A DNA stretch of 64,000 nt from Codonopsis lanceolata (lineage: Eukaryota; Streptophyta; Magnoliopsida; Asterales; Campanulaceae), in the NCBI GenBank assembly GCA_013146195.2, contig CM028382.1, positions 5,614,434-5,678,433 of the forward strand, written 5' to 3'. This document shows, piece after piece, positions 37,701 to 50,398 of this stretch. The notes under the pieces were generated by a model that worked only from the letters and a program-made list of their open reading frames with translations, made no database searches and was not told the DNA's origin. A program made the position numbers and the translations under genes. The first letter of the stretch is position 1, and the number at the start of each line of letters is the position of its first letter.

Positions 37701-40700
37701 AGACATGTATACCTACTGCATGTGTTTCTTCCTCTAATTTATAAATGGGTTATTGACTCTGGTTCTTTGATCATCTGAGTGGCAATAGAGCTATTTTTTC
37801 TTCATTCATTCCCTCTTTGACATTACCAAGTGTTACTGTAGCCAATGGGTCTATTACTTCTGTTACGGGGCGGGGTGATATTTGTCTCACGTCCTCTCTT
37901 CCATTATCCTCCGTGTTATATATTCCTGGTTTTCCATTCAATTTAACGTCTATTTGTTAGTTTACCTGTGATCATAACTGTGATGTCTCATTTTTTCCCT
38001 CTCATTGTATCTTTTAGGATCATGTAACGAAAAGGATTATTGGTAGAGGGCAGGAATCTGGGGGACTATATGTCTTTGAAGCTCCATCTACACTAGTTGC
38101 GTGTTCGAGTGCCTCTTTGTCCCCGTTTCAAATCCACTGTCGTTTGGGTCATCAATCTATGTCGAGTCTTAAGAAATTGTGTCCAGATTTTTCATCTCTA
38201 CCAATTTTTGGATGTGACGCTTGTCAGTTTGCAAAACATCATCACATTTCACATATTTCTAGGGTTAATAAACGGGCGCATGCCCCATTTGATGTAGTTC
38301 ATTTGGACATTTGGGGACATAGTCATGTTGTCTCGAAGTTAGGTTATAAGTATTTTGTTACTTTTGTGGATGATCATTCTCGTGTTGCTTGGATTTATTT
38401 AATGAGACATTGTTCTAAGTTGGTTGATATTTTTTCTGCGTTCTGAAATTAAAACTCAATTTGGTGTGCCTGTCAAACATCTTAGCTAGTGATAATGCAG
38501 AAGAATATTTCTTCACTGTTTACTCCAAATTTATGACAGCTCATGGCATGCTCCACCAATCATCTTGTACTGTTACACCTCAACAAAATGGTGTGGCTGA
38601 AAAAATCGTCACCTGCTCGAGGTTGCTTGCGCCTTTCTTTTCAGATGCATGTTCCTAAATCATTTTGGGCACATGCTGTGTTAACTGCTTGTCATCTTAT
38701 CAACCGTATGCCATCTTCTGTTCTTTCTGGAGCGATTCCTCATCGAGTCTTGTTTCCATCTAAGTCTCTAGTCACGGTGCCTCCTAGGATATTCGGGTGC
38801 TTAGCCTTTGTTCATGATCATTGTCCTAATGTCACCAAGTTAGATCTGAAGGCACTCAAATCTATCTTTTTGGGTTATTCTCGTACTCAGGAAGGATATC
38901 GATGTTTCTCTCCCGACTTGGAATCGATATTTGGTTTGTGCTGATGTAAGTGCTGGTGTAACTTTTCATGAGTCTTTGTCCTTTTATCCTACATCAGATA
39001 TTCCGCCCATCTGTTCCGATGATGATTTTCTAATCTATCAGGTTGTGGAGTCCGTGTCTTTCCCTACCCACGAGATACCCCGTCCTCCTATCCAACATAC
39101 ACCCAGCGCACGTACTCTCAAATAAACCCCCAAACTCTTGGAAACACTTTTAAGGCTTGTCAAGATCGTATCACAATTGCCAAAGCATTCAATGTTCCAA
39201 GCTCTCACATAAGCAGTAATATGTTAAATATCTGTAGGAGATAAAAGAAATCCAGCAAGCTGGTTGTAAATTATGATTTGTTACTTTACTTATAAAGGGC
39301 AAGATGTATCAGGAAGCTGTATACCAATACCTTCTACTAAATTATGTAAATTTAGCGTTTCTAGGCACAGTTTGATGTTTTTCTACATGTCAATGTGAGT
39401 GATGGCTCTGTTGTTCTGAAATACCTTAGGTACCAGAGTTTGAGGAAGCTGCATTTAATGCTCCTGTAAACAAAGTTGTAAGGTGTAAAACTAAATTTGG
39501 ATGGCATTTATTACAAGTTTTATCCACTAGGTATGGCTTCAACTTCCAGACCTCTTCTTGTATAACTTTAATTTCTTTGGCTAAAAACACAATGAAGTAG
39601 TTATTCTTACATCTTACCTTCTATTCACTTCAATGCCAGGGAAGAATCAGTACTTAAAGACATTCAGCCAGATGACCTTCATGTAAAAATGCAAGACCCA
39701 TCTTTCTTTGCAGATGCTCAATTGATTGATGTTCGAGAACCAGAAGAAGTGTATGTTAAAATTATATTGTGCTGCTTCTGGGTTCAAGGGAGTAACTTTG
39801 ATATAGATGTTTCTTGTTGATTATTTAGTGACTTTGATATGCTTCTAAGTTCTAAAGTAATATTTATAGCCTTATCTGGTACCATGTTTGCTGGATGTTT
39901 GGGCTCTTCGCTTTAGATTATAATATATAGGGTCTTGCTAACAAGTGCCCATATGACAGTTGTTAATAAACCTTAAATAATGTTTATTCTCATTGGGAAT
40001 TTTCCTCAATGCATTGAGGAATGTTTTCAACACATTGGGGGGAGGGTTCTTGATGTGGATAATTTCCATTTAAAGATTATCAACAAGACAAGTGCCATAC
40101 GGGCACTTGTTAGCGAAAACCTAATATATAATCTTGAAAAATTGGGGAAATAAACTTTATTAGTGCACAATAGCTAATTAAAACTGTGGAAAACGCCATT
40201 CAAACATTCTCTCTGTTTTCTCGAAAATATAAATCAGAAAACAGGTTATGATATGCTATTTTAGTCAGTTTGAAGTTCATATTAATGTTATTTGTTGCAA
40301 ATGGATAGAATGTCAGGATTCAGACTTTCTGATACTGTTTTCTAATGTTAATATGTGAGTTGTAATCAGTTGTGAAGTAGTATATAACAATGTTAGAGTG
40401 CGCATGGTTATGATAGAGTTGCACTATGACCTACCAGTAATTGTTAGAATAGAATATACTTCATCACCCTAGATTTATTTGGAATAGTGAGAATGAGTTG
40501 AATACTTCTTGTTGCTTGTTAATAATCAGTGACTCATTTTTCTAACAATGGTAACTGGAAGTACACTTGTAGTCTTAATAAAACTGACTCATCTATAATT
40601 TCTACTCATTTACTTTCTGCTGATGCCTTATACATGTTACCATTGCTCTGCACATCTTCTGTGTTACAGGGAGCAAGCCTCTTTATCGGGGTTTCAAGTT

Positions 40701-43700
40701 CTTCCCCTTCGTCAGTTTGGCAGCTGGGGACCCGAAGTTGTGACCATGTTCGATGTGGAGAAGGATACTTATGTTCTGGTTCGTACTTGTTCTCTTAATT
40801 ACACAAAAATGTTCAAGTTATATGCCATTGATGATTGCGAGTTCATGCCTGTCAACTTCTTTTTTTTCTTTCCTTTCCTTTCAACAGCAGTTTACTGATT
40901 CTGTCCAAGAGTTGTCAGATTACATCTTCTAGTGTAGAGCTCCCTATTCTACATCAAGGGCTATTTTTTTAATCTTATCCCTGTACCAAAGTTACCTGAT
41001 GACATAATCTAATCCCACGTTTGAATCCTGAGTTGGCCTTTTCCCGCATTTTAGGTTGTTTAAAGGAAATAATAAGTCAACAGCTATACTTGCTCTTATT
41101 TTTCTTTATAACTTTCAGGATTTTCTGATTGTTAAAGATCACATTGATCTTTTCAGCATTGTCTTAAAAGATTTTCACTCTCTCGTGGACTTGAAACATG
41201 AGTGAGAGTATAATTTTTTTTGATAGAAAAGATTTTTATTAAAAAAACGGAGAGATTATTTTAGTGACACTTCACAGCTCTGCCTTCCTAGAGTGGTCTC
41301 GGATCATGTTCTCTTACTTCTAGAGTGTGGCGGGATCTTGAAAGGTATACCCCTTTTCAAATTTGAGAATATGTGGCTCAAGGATCCGGGGTTTGTGGAT
41401 TGGGTCAGATCAAAGTGGTGTTCATATGTTGTTGCTGGTAACCCCTGTTTCATCTTGGCAAGGAAGCTGAAACTTCTTAAGGAAGACTTGAAAGTATGGA
41501 ATAGAGAGGTTTTTGGGAGAATAGAAATCAAGATTAAGGAAGCTATGGAAGAGGTCAGTTAGCTAGACTCGAAAGTAGGGGCTGGTGGTTTGAACGAGGC
41601 GGAAGAGTTGCGGTGGACAAAGATTAGAAGGGATTTAGGGCGTCTCCTGATAAGCGAAGAAATTTGTTGGAAACAAAAATCCGGGTGCAATGGCTCAAAG
41701 AAGGAGATCAAAATACCGAGTTTTTTCTCAGGATGGCAAGTACACATAAGTGTGCTAATCACGTCAGGAACATCTCGATTGGAAGAGTCTTACTTGTAGA
41801 TAAGAAATACATTGAGGAGGGTATTGTGGATTTCTAGTAGGCTTTTTAATCCGATCAAGGAGAGTGGCGTCCAAAGTTAAATGGAGTTTCCTTTAGATCT
41901 GTTGTGTGATTTTCAAATTAATCACTAAATCCTACTGCAAGCCCACAACCTATCGTATAGTATTTAGGATGTCGATCCCACAGGGACTTTGAATCAAGTA
42001 CCGAAGACTCACAATTTAGACTATCTAGACGAATCAATTTCAAAGTTTTTGTAATGATGAGTTAATTGAACTAACAAGACTAAATTAACTAAATTAAACA
42101 CAGAGCTGGATTTTTGATTGAAAATGGTAATTAAAAAGCTTCTAGGATTTCGTTTCACTGCAACGACAAATTTATAAACTCCGTAACGATCTTCCCGTTT
42201 ACGATGAGTGTTAAGTTTTGAAGGCGAATTGCAAAATATAGCTAATTGCATTCTCTCGAACTACTTTCAACCGTGTCTAGATTAATTCAAATCCAATGTC
42301 TCGCTCAATGAATGAAACTACTCATTACATCCTGCAATTCAATTAGCCTCTAGAAACTCAATTAACTGTTGCTCTCATGAATTTCTAGTTCGATTTTAGG
42401 ATTCCGTTACCTACGCTTCACCTTTCGGTCCTTCGCTTTAGTAACTGAGATTATTGCATAAACGTAGGAGTTTCACCTTTCGGTCCTTCACTACCATAGA
42501 TTCATACAATTATTAACAAAACTAAAATTGAATCAAAACGGGTAACATTCATATAATAAACGGAGAGATCGAAACTTTATTCATAAATTTATCGCGGGCT
42601 ACACCTAATCCTAGAAATAGAAACTACTCGCACATGATTGAAGAAATCAACAAGAACAACATAGCAGGGCAAGGAATTCAAAATAGCAAAATTAGAGAGG
42701 AAGAGAAAGAACGTGTCTTCAAAATGCTTTTCAATGTTGACTTGATTTTGAAAATCTTCAGTCTTGTGCTTACAATCAAAATCCTCCAAAGTGTGTATCT
42801 ATGTCTAGCTATATCAGGAGAGTAAGAAGATAAAATTTTGTCGAAAACTTAGGAGAAGAAGAGGGAGATATAGGTGTGCGTACAAAGACTCCTCTCAAAT
42901 GCGTTTCCTCCTCTTGTCTCACAAAGAGACATCAGAAATTAATGAAAGACTCCTGACTTTCCTCCTTAAGATGCTATTTTAGACTAGATACAAAATAAGG
43001 TCAAAGTAGTAAAACTGTCAAGAGGTGCTCCGATCGCAGGTGCGAAATAAATCGCGGCCAGGCTGCGAATGCTACTGGAAAACTTCATTCTTTTAGTACT
43101 TGGCAGCAAAATTCCACCTGCAAAATAAACCGCGGCCTACCCACAAATGGTGCTGGATTTGCAACTCTTCTTTTCGCCTTTAATTCACTAATTGAGCATG
43201 CCTTTTCACCAAAATGCTCCAAATCTGCACAATTAAACCCAATGGTGGTAAACTGAACCAAAACCACTATATTTGCTATGATAAATGCAATATTACATAG
43301 CAAAACAAACCCAAAGCATCCTAAAAATATAGACAATATGCACATTTATCACTCCCACAAGCTTAAGCTTTGACCGTTCCGAGCAAAGTCATAAATTCAG
43401 ATGAAGATTAGCCCGAGATTGAGAAAAATGGGAAGGACACTAGCTTGAGAAAACAAATGCACTATACCATGAAAGTTTGCTCAAAACCATCAACAAACCA
43501 GAAAACAGACTCTTTTGATTCCCAAGCTAATTAAGTCTCAAATGCTCAAGTTAAGTCATCAGTCACTCACTCAATAGTCACTCGATCAAGGAGATGCCTG
43601 GGGCACAACTAGCTCGGATTATGCAACCACATAATTGCTAAAGATGAGGTTCTCTAATCAAGGAACACTCTCCATTCATGCTATCCAACTTAATTGACAT

Positions 43701-44740
43701 GACAAGGGCAAAGCAAGCAACAAGATCATTAGGACTTTATCTTAAGCTTGTAACGTTAGGCTAAGGCAAGGGCTACAAAATGGATACACAAACCAAGAGA
43801 GCATAAAAGAAACATGTAAAATGCAATGCTCGCTCACAATAATGTTCTTCATTTTTTTTTTCAAAACCATTTACCAATTTCAACAACCCCAAAACTAAAT
43901 TTCTTGAATAATTGGGTTGAAGAAGTTACTCGTCATCTAACAATAATTAACCCCCTTATTTCCCATTGAGAGATTGAAGAGCACATGCATACTTGCTTCT
44001 TCTTTTTTTCTTTCCTGTTAGCGCCCTTTTCTTGTTTTTGTTTTCATTGTTTCAATTCTTCAAGACACGCTAACTTCAATTTTCTCTTTCGCTTTCCTCT
44101 TTTCTTTTTCTTAATTTAATTTTTTTTTCACCCACCAATCAACATTTTTTTTTGGCTTAAATCACAATTTGGTCACTCTCCTTTCACACTTTTTTCGTTA
44201 AGCTCACTATATATATATATATATATATATTCTCAATTTAGTGACTATACTTGGCATTTCTTCTCGCGTTCATCACTCCATCCAATTTTTTGGATGGAAT
44301 GCTTAAGACTTTATAAAAAACTTGAAAATACCCTTGTGGATTACATGTGCCACTCAAAAGAAAAAGTTTACCAAAAAAAATGGATTAAAAAAAAGTCATC
44401 TTAGGATCAGAGGAGTGATTCAAGGTATAAGGGCGTACGGAAGAGGAATGGGGGAAATGGGTTTTGCCCAATAGTCGGAACAGATTTGGTTGGGTTTGTA
44501 CGATACGTCGGCAACGACGACGATTTCTATATCCACAGTGTGCCCGATTATGGATTTTTCTTGGTTTTGATGATTTCACTAATGATTTCTATTCCCAACC
44601 TCATTGCCTAAATATATGGAAGACAATTGTGATGGGGTTTTTACCCAGGATCCATCGTTTCTTTGGAATTTTTGAAAAAGCGGTTCAGAATTCTCGGAAA
44701 ATTTAGCTGCTAGAGTTGCCGACGTAAATATCTATCTATC

Positions 44741-44815
<75 letters not shown>

Positions 44816-47800
44816 CCGATCCAGACAGAACGAGAGCATCTGTATCCAACAGATTTTTCCATCCGTAATAGAGATAACGAAGTACCGGAGGTCTCATCCA
44901 TTGATTGGTATCATCCCACTCTTTCATGGAGAGTTTAAGCTTGGTTGCCGCTTTCACCGATTTATCGGAGTCCCAACTTCAAAGTGTTTCTACAACCCTT
45001 CTTATTTGGTTTAGTGTAGTCCGATCGGAACTATCAATTTTGAGATCCGATCAAATTCTATAAACAAAATCTGATTTAATATCTAGGACTTGACCTCTTC
45101 GATTACAGTCTCCTTTAAGGGACCCATGTATGTGTGTCTATATATATGTGTGTGTGTGGAGAGAGATTTTAACAATATTACGGTATTACCAAAATACCGA
45201 GTGGGGATGGACCAGTTTTTGTACGGCCCATCTAGTCATTTTGTCCTTTAGCTTCTTTTTTTTTTCTTTTTAGATTCTTATGGATTTCACATACAACATG
45301 TTCCAAAGGTTGGGGGCATTTTCATCTTTTCAAACATTTTTGTCCATTTAATTAACGGAAATGAACCCCAGTGACCTTATTGACTTGATTGACCAAGTAT
45401 AGTGACTAAAGTGAGAAAAAAATAGTGGAGTGAGCTTAACGAAAAAAATGTAAAAGTAGGGTGACCAAATTGCTATTTAAACCTTTTTTTTCAATACCTT
45501 TTCTTTCTCCGCTCCCACCACAATAGCCAAAACATAACACATTAAAGCACAAACCCAGCTAAAGCGAACAATATACACATGACTAACCATTTTAAGCTCT
45601 CTTGAAGGGTAGGATAAAGTGTTTAGGCTAAATGGGTGAGTAAATGTGGGTAACTGAAACGGACATCGAATGGGGGTCATTTGTGTGCCTAGCACACTCC
45701 ATTCTTTGCAGAGACTCAAGGGGGACACTAGGAACCAAATTTCACAAAAGGTTGGCGAGAAAAGTCTCAAATTGTCCAAAATGACCTTAATCAAATCTCG
45801 TTACCACAATGCCCATGTCATGCCTAAATCCTTATCAAGCAAGAATTTCAAGAAAAGTCTCATGATTTGAAAACCCAACTAAAATATTCACAAGGTACAC
45901 ATAATACTTCGTTAGCCTAGCACCAAGAACAAAATTAAGAAATGTGTATGTAACTCACAAACACTCCCTCATGTGTTTCACTCAAAGTATACCCAAGACA
46001 AAATTAACATGGGAATCGCTATTATCCATCGACTAGCACACAAATGATTCCAAGATTACTCCATAGATGCAATACACATGCATTCTCCGCAAATCCCATC
46101 TAAAAACAGATATTATCAAAACTACAAGCTTGGGCATTTCAAGAGCACAAAATTTCAAATTTTCAAATTTCTCCAATTTTTACCCCCAAAATGAAATTAC
46201 TATTAACACCTCCCCCAAGCTTAATGATTGCATTGTCGTCAATGGAATAAGAAGAAAAAGAAAACAAAACAAATGAAGACAAAACTCAACAAATAAAAAA
46301 AAAAAACTCAAGCAATGACCTTGAGGTCCTTGGTTTCAATCTTCATACCAACAAGGGGTCACACTTACCTATCAATAAAAAAACTCAACAAATAAAAACA
46401 AAAAGAGAGAATGAAACGGGCTCACCAAATCAGAGTGTGGGGGAAGGGGAAACGAGAGAAGGAAGACCCCTGAAGAAGCTCATACTTGAGCACCATTTGA
46501 TTGAAGATTAGCTTTCAGCACCGTTGGGTCTTGACTTGGCATAGAACTTTGAAGATGAACGCACAACCATTCTCTTCCTTTTTGCACCCATTTGTGATGA
46601 AAGGGATGTTAATTGATTTCGAAATCTGCAAGAATCCCCAATTTTCCACCATTCTCATGTGTTGAACCCTTCTTGGGAGCACTAAACCCCAATTCTTCTC
46701 AAACTGTCATTTAAACCCAAAATTAAGGTACGAGGAGATGAGAGAGAATGAAAACCTTTGGGTTTCCTTTGAGATTTGGGTGCAATTTGGGTAAGAAGAA
46801 ACCCTAGAAGATGGAGGCTTTGCGTTTGATTTGGGTGAGTGAAAGAGATGAGAGAGAGAGAGAGATTGTTTTTTTTTCATTAATGTCGAATTTTGGGTTC
46901 CCCAGATTTCTTGGCTGCAAAAAGTTTCCAACCTCGGGTGCGAACGCTACTGCCACAAGCCCCTTTTTTTGCAATTTGGCTTTTGCAGGTGCAAAAATTT
47001 TCGCACCTTCTGCGAATCGCGCCAAAAAAACTTAAAAACCCCACAATTTTCAACCTTAACTTCGTGGGTGCAAATTTTTTTGGACCGTGGGTGTGATCCC
47101 TTTTGTTTTTTAATTTCATGCCATGGCTTCAGTAGTCCATTTCTCAAGCAAAATCTCCCTTCTCATCCGCACGAATCCATCCCAAGTGATTTCTTCACAC
47201 GAAGCCTATAATACAACACCTACAAATTAAAAACAAAACACATAACAAATACTACAAGCGTGATAAAAAAAGGATTAGAAGGAGAAAAGGGAAATAAGAA
47301 AAACAAAAGCAAGAACAAGAATAAAAAGTTAACTTGGGTTACCTCCCAAGAAGCGCTTGTTTAAGGTCACTAGCTTGACCCCTTTCGATTTCAATCCAGA
47401 GGTCGTTGTGGGTAAGAAAAGGTATTTGTGGTACCCTTGTTGTTTTCACCTCCATCAACTTACTTCCTTGACCTCCATCTATTTACTTCAACAACCTTAG
47501 GTGCTTCCCGCCAATTGTGAACATCTTCCTCACGAAGCATCTTGCAACCACTTGTTGGAACCCTTAGAAAATACTGTAGTAGAAAGAATGGGCTTGAGCT
47601 CTACTTGCCGAGTTTGCTCTTCCTTGAAAAATTGAGTTGTAGGCACATGATCATTCTTCCCAATTTCTACTTTCTGAACTAAGGATTAAAGTTTGACTCT
47701 AACAAGTGTGCAAATGCAACAACATCTAAATTCTCATTGCTCTTAGGCTCATCTTTTACCCAAACACTATCCATCGGATCATTGAAGAAATGTTGTTCAC

Positions 47801-50367
47801 GTTCCTTTCTCATTGCTCGTTCCACCGAATAAATCCTGCGACAATAATTCTCAACAGAAAAGCATTTAGCAGCATTTGACAATTCAAATTCAACTTTTTC
47901 TTCCCTATATTCAAAGAAAGCTTCCTGTTCTTAACATCAACTAGAAATTCAGGAGCGTATAGGTGTTCAAGCCATTATGTCTTTATTGGATGCTCGCGAG
48001 ATGGCAGCTCGAGCGGAGGCTCGGTTATCTCAACCACCCCCCCGATTTACCTATGCTCGACAAACTAAGTGGGGACTCAGCAGCCATACCCACCTGTAGC
48101 CGTACAGCAGTGTGCACCTGCACCCACAGCTTTCAGACCACCTGTGTCATCAAGTATAGAGGCTAGGCATGCCCCATCTGAAACCCACGGACTCAATCAG
48201 GTTCCCCTCTATCCGTAAGACCAGCTAACCAGAATCCATACCAGCATCCACACTCGGGTAAATGCTTCAGATGTAATCAGCCAGGGCACAAGTCTAATGA
48301 GTGTCCTAACCACACTGCACCTGAAGATGAACAAGGAGACCTAGGTGATGATGGGCAAAATTATGAGGCTGATGATGTCTGGTACGAGCAAGATGATTGT
48401 GTGTTCGTTGTTCAGTGCACTTTATGTTCGCCTAAACAAGAGGACCCGAGCCAGTGCAGACAAATTTTTCAGTTGCAGTTTGATCATTGATAGTTGCAGT
48501 TGTGAGAATTTGATTGCTCAGAAATTAGTTGACCGTTACAACTCCCAACTGAACCACTAGTGTACAAAGGATACATCACCTGCTTTTATGCTTTTCGTAT
48601 ATAATACCTTATTCATCAAAAAAGAAACATACAGAAATCAAAAGAGAAGAAAAATGGAGAAAAAAACAGCTGAAATAGTACAGCCTCCCAAATCCTGAGC
48701 AAGATCAGCCGCAGGCAGTCCCCTAAAAGCTCCCAAAGCTGAAGCCCAAAAGAAGCCATGAACTAAATTTTAGCTCTTAGCAGAGGATAAAGAGACTGAT
48801 CTCAAAAAAATGCGAGCATTCTGTTCTGTCCAAATACCTCACAAGATGCCAAGCAAGGTGTGGTACTTGAAAAACTTTTTCACCCTAGAAATTGTCATCC
48901 TTTCCTTGCTTTGTGTTACTTGAACAATTTTCTCTGACCATCCCTATTTTGTTTTTTATGTACTTCCTCCGGGGGTCTTTTCTGTTTGTATCACATTCTT
49001 CTCCATCATTACTAACAAAAATGTCTTTTATTTAGTGTCACCATGGAATGCGGTCTTTACAAGTTGCCAAGTGGTTGCAGACGCAGGTAAACTCTTATAT
49101 CTGATGTTTGAAAATGTTTACAGCAGTGGAACTTTGCCAAGCTTTCAATCTAACAGCTCCTTAAATTTGATGATGTGGCCTCTCCTATTTCCCGCAAGAC
49201 TAGTTGTTGCAATTAGACTATTTTTGTGACAAAGACAAAGTTGCACCACGTGCATCTCATATGACCTCACAATGTGCGGGTGTATTATGTTACATGCTCA
49301 GATGAAGTGTGGACCATGTGAGAAGCACGTGCTGCTATTTGTCACTAGAACTAGCCAGGTGGCTAAAAACAATCCAACATGGGGGGGGGGGGAGCCACAT
49401 CATCAAAATTTGAATTTGCGATGTTCTTTCATATATAATAATACATAATGCATATATATAACATGGTTAGATTGAAACGAAAAGCAAAGTGCACTTGTCA
49501 AAATTGTATCCTTTTTTCCTATCTTGAACATATCTAGATCACTCTCCCTTTAGATCCCACCACTTGGTTCTAGGGTTTTACTTTCTTTCTCTGTGATTTA
49601 TTTTTGAAGATGGGTTTGTCTACATTGATTACACAATGAGTGGTACGTCCTTTTTATCTTTTCTTTTTGTAAAATGGAGTATTTAATGAGCTTTATCACA
49701 TGCCCTAAGACACATGTTAGCTTTTGCCAAGAAATATAGGTACCATACTCCATTGTGGTGAGGTTAGACTCACCCTTACAGTCGGTACAAGTTAGTGATC
49801 TACTTTCTAGCATGGATAATATTGATTTGGTTCGTATTTTGGTCCGTATCTCATGAGGTAGGGTAGATAGAATTAAATGCAGGTTTTCTATATGTTATTC
49901 GTGAATGTAAATCCTCTACTTGGGATTTCCTTGATTCTTGGTGATGTATAATTGAGACTATTAATATCAATTGTGGCTACAAGTATCCCACGAGGTAGGG
50001 TTGATAGAATTAAATGCCGGTTCATATATGCAATTCATAAAAGTAAGTCCCTACTTCAGATTTCCTTGATCGTTGGCGATATGTAATTGAGAATACCAGT
50101 TAGTTAAGATGTTTTGCCTACCTAAGGATATATTTTAGGTTTAAATATCAATTTGGTCACCCTACTTTTGGCCAAAAGTCATTAAGCTCACTCTACAATT
50201 TTTTTCCTCAATTTGATCACTCTACTTGACTTCGACATTCAATAAGGTCACTCGAGTTATTTTTGTCCTTTATGTTGGATGGAAATCTTTAAAAAGACCA
50301 AAATGCCCCTTAATAAAAATAAAGAATTCCGATCAAATAAAGAATTCCGATCAAATGTAATATTTCT

Positions 50368-50398
<31 letters not shown>

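Larger units (their letters stand above)
30892..39122 (+). mobile_element. Outer copia element (Copia-4), 3' truncated, with nested SINE and copia
   Basis: 5' LTR 30892-31051, primer-binding site tggtatgagagc, gag (31464-32480), then after the nested Copia-5, gag C-term with zinc knuckle CYHCGDTNHGICNC (about 37470), GAG-pre-integrase HCRLGHQSMSSLKK ... CDACQFAKHHH, and integrase FDVVHLDIWGHSHVVSKLGY, FVTFVDDHSRVAWIYLM. It stops near 39122, before RT. The 3' LTR and the rest of the L1 it had entered are gone, so a deletion removed both. Stops and frameshifts present. Confidence 0.85.
41905..47940 (-). mobile_element. Degraded antisense Ty3-gypsy element (Athila/Tat-like) with one LTR
   Basis: Reading the - strand: a short pol remnant (47882-47690, RKEREQHFFNDPMDSVWVKD, LLESNFNP), a pol C-terminus ending DLKQALLGR (about 47350), a long non-coding 3' region, a purine tract gcttgtgggag (43352-43368), and the LTR. 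The acidic FFNDP...VKDEPKS block and a long 3' spacer are typical of plant Athila/Tat elements. RT and integrase cores and the 5' LTR are missing. A MULE lies at 44154-45483. Confidence 0.65.

Noticed and set aside
44736..44957. Frame with IYIYIY repeat
   Set aside because: Translation of a (TA)n microsatellite in MULE-1.
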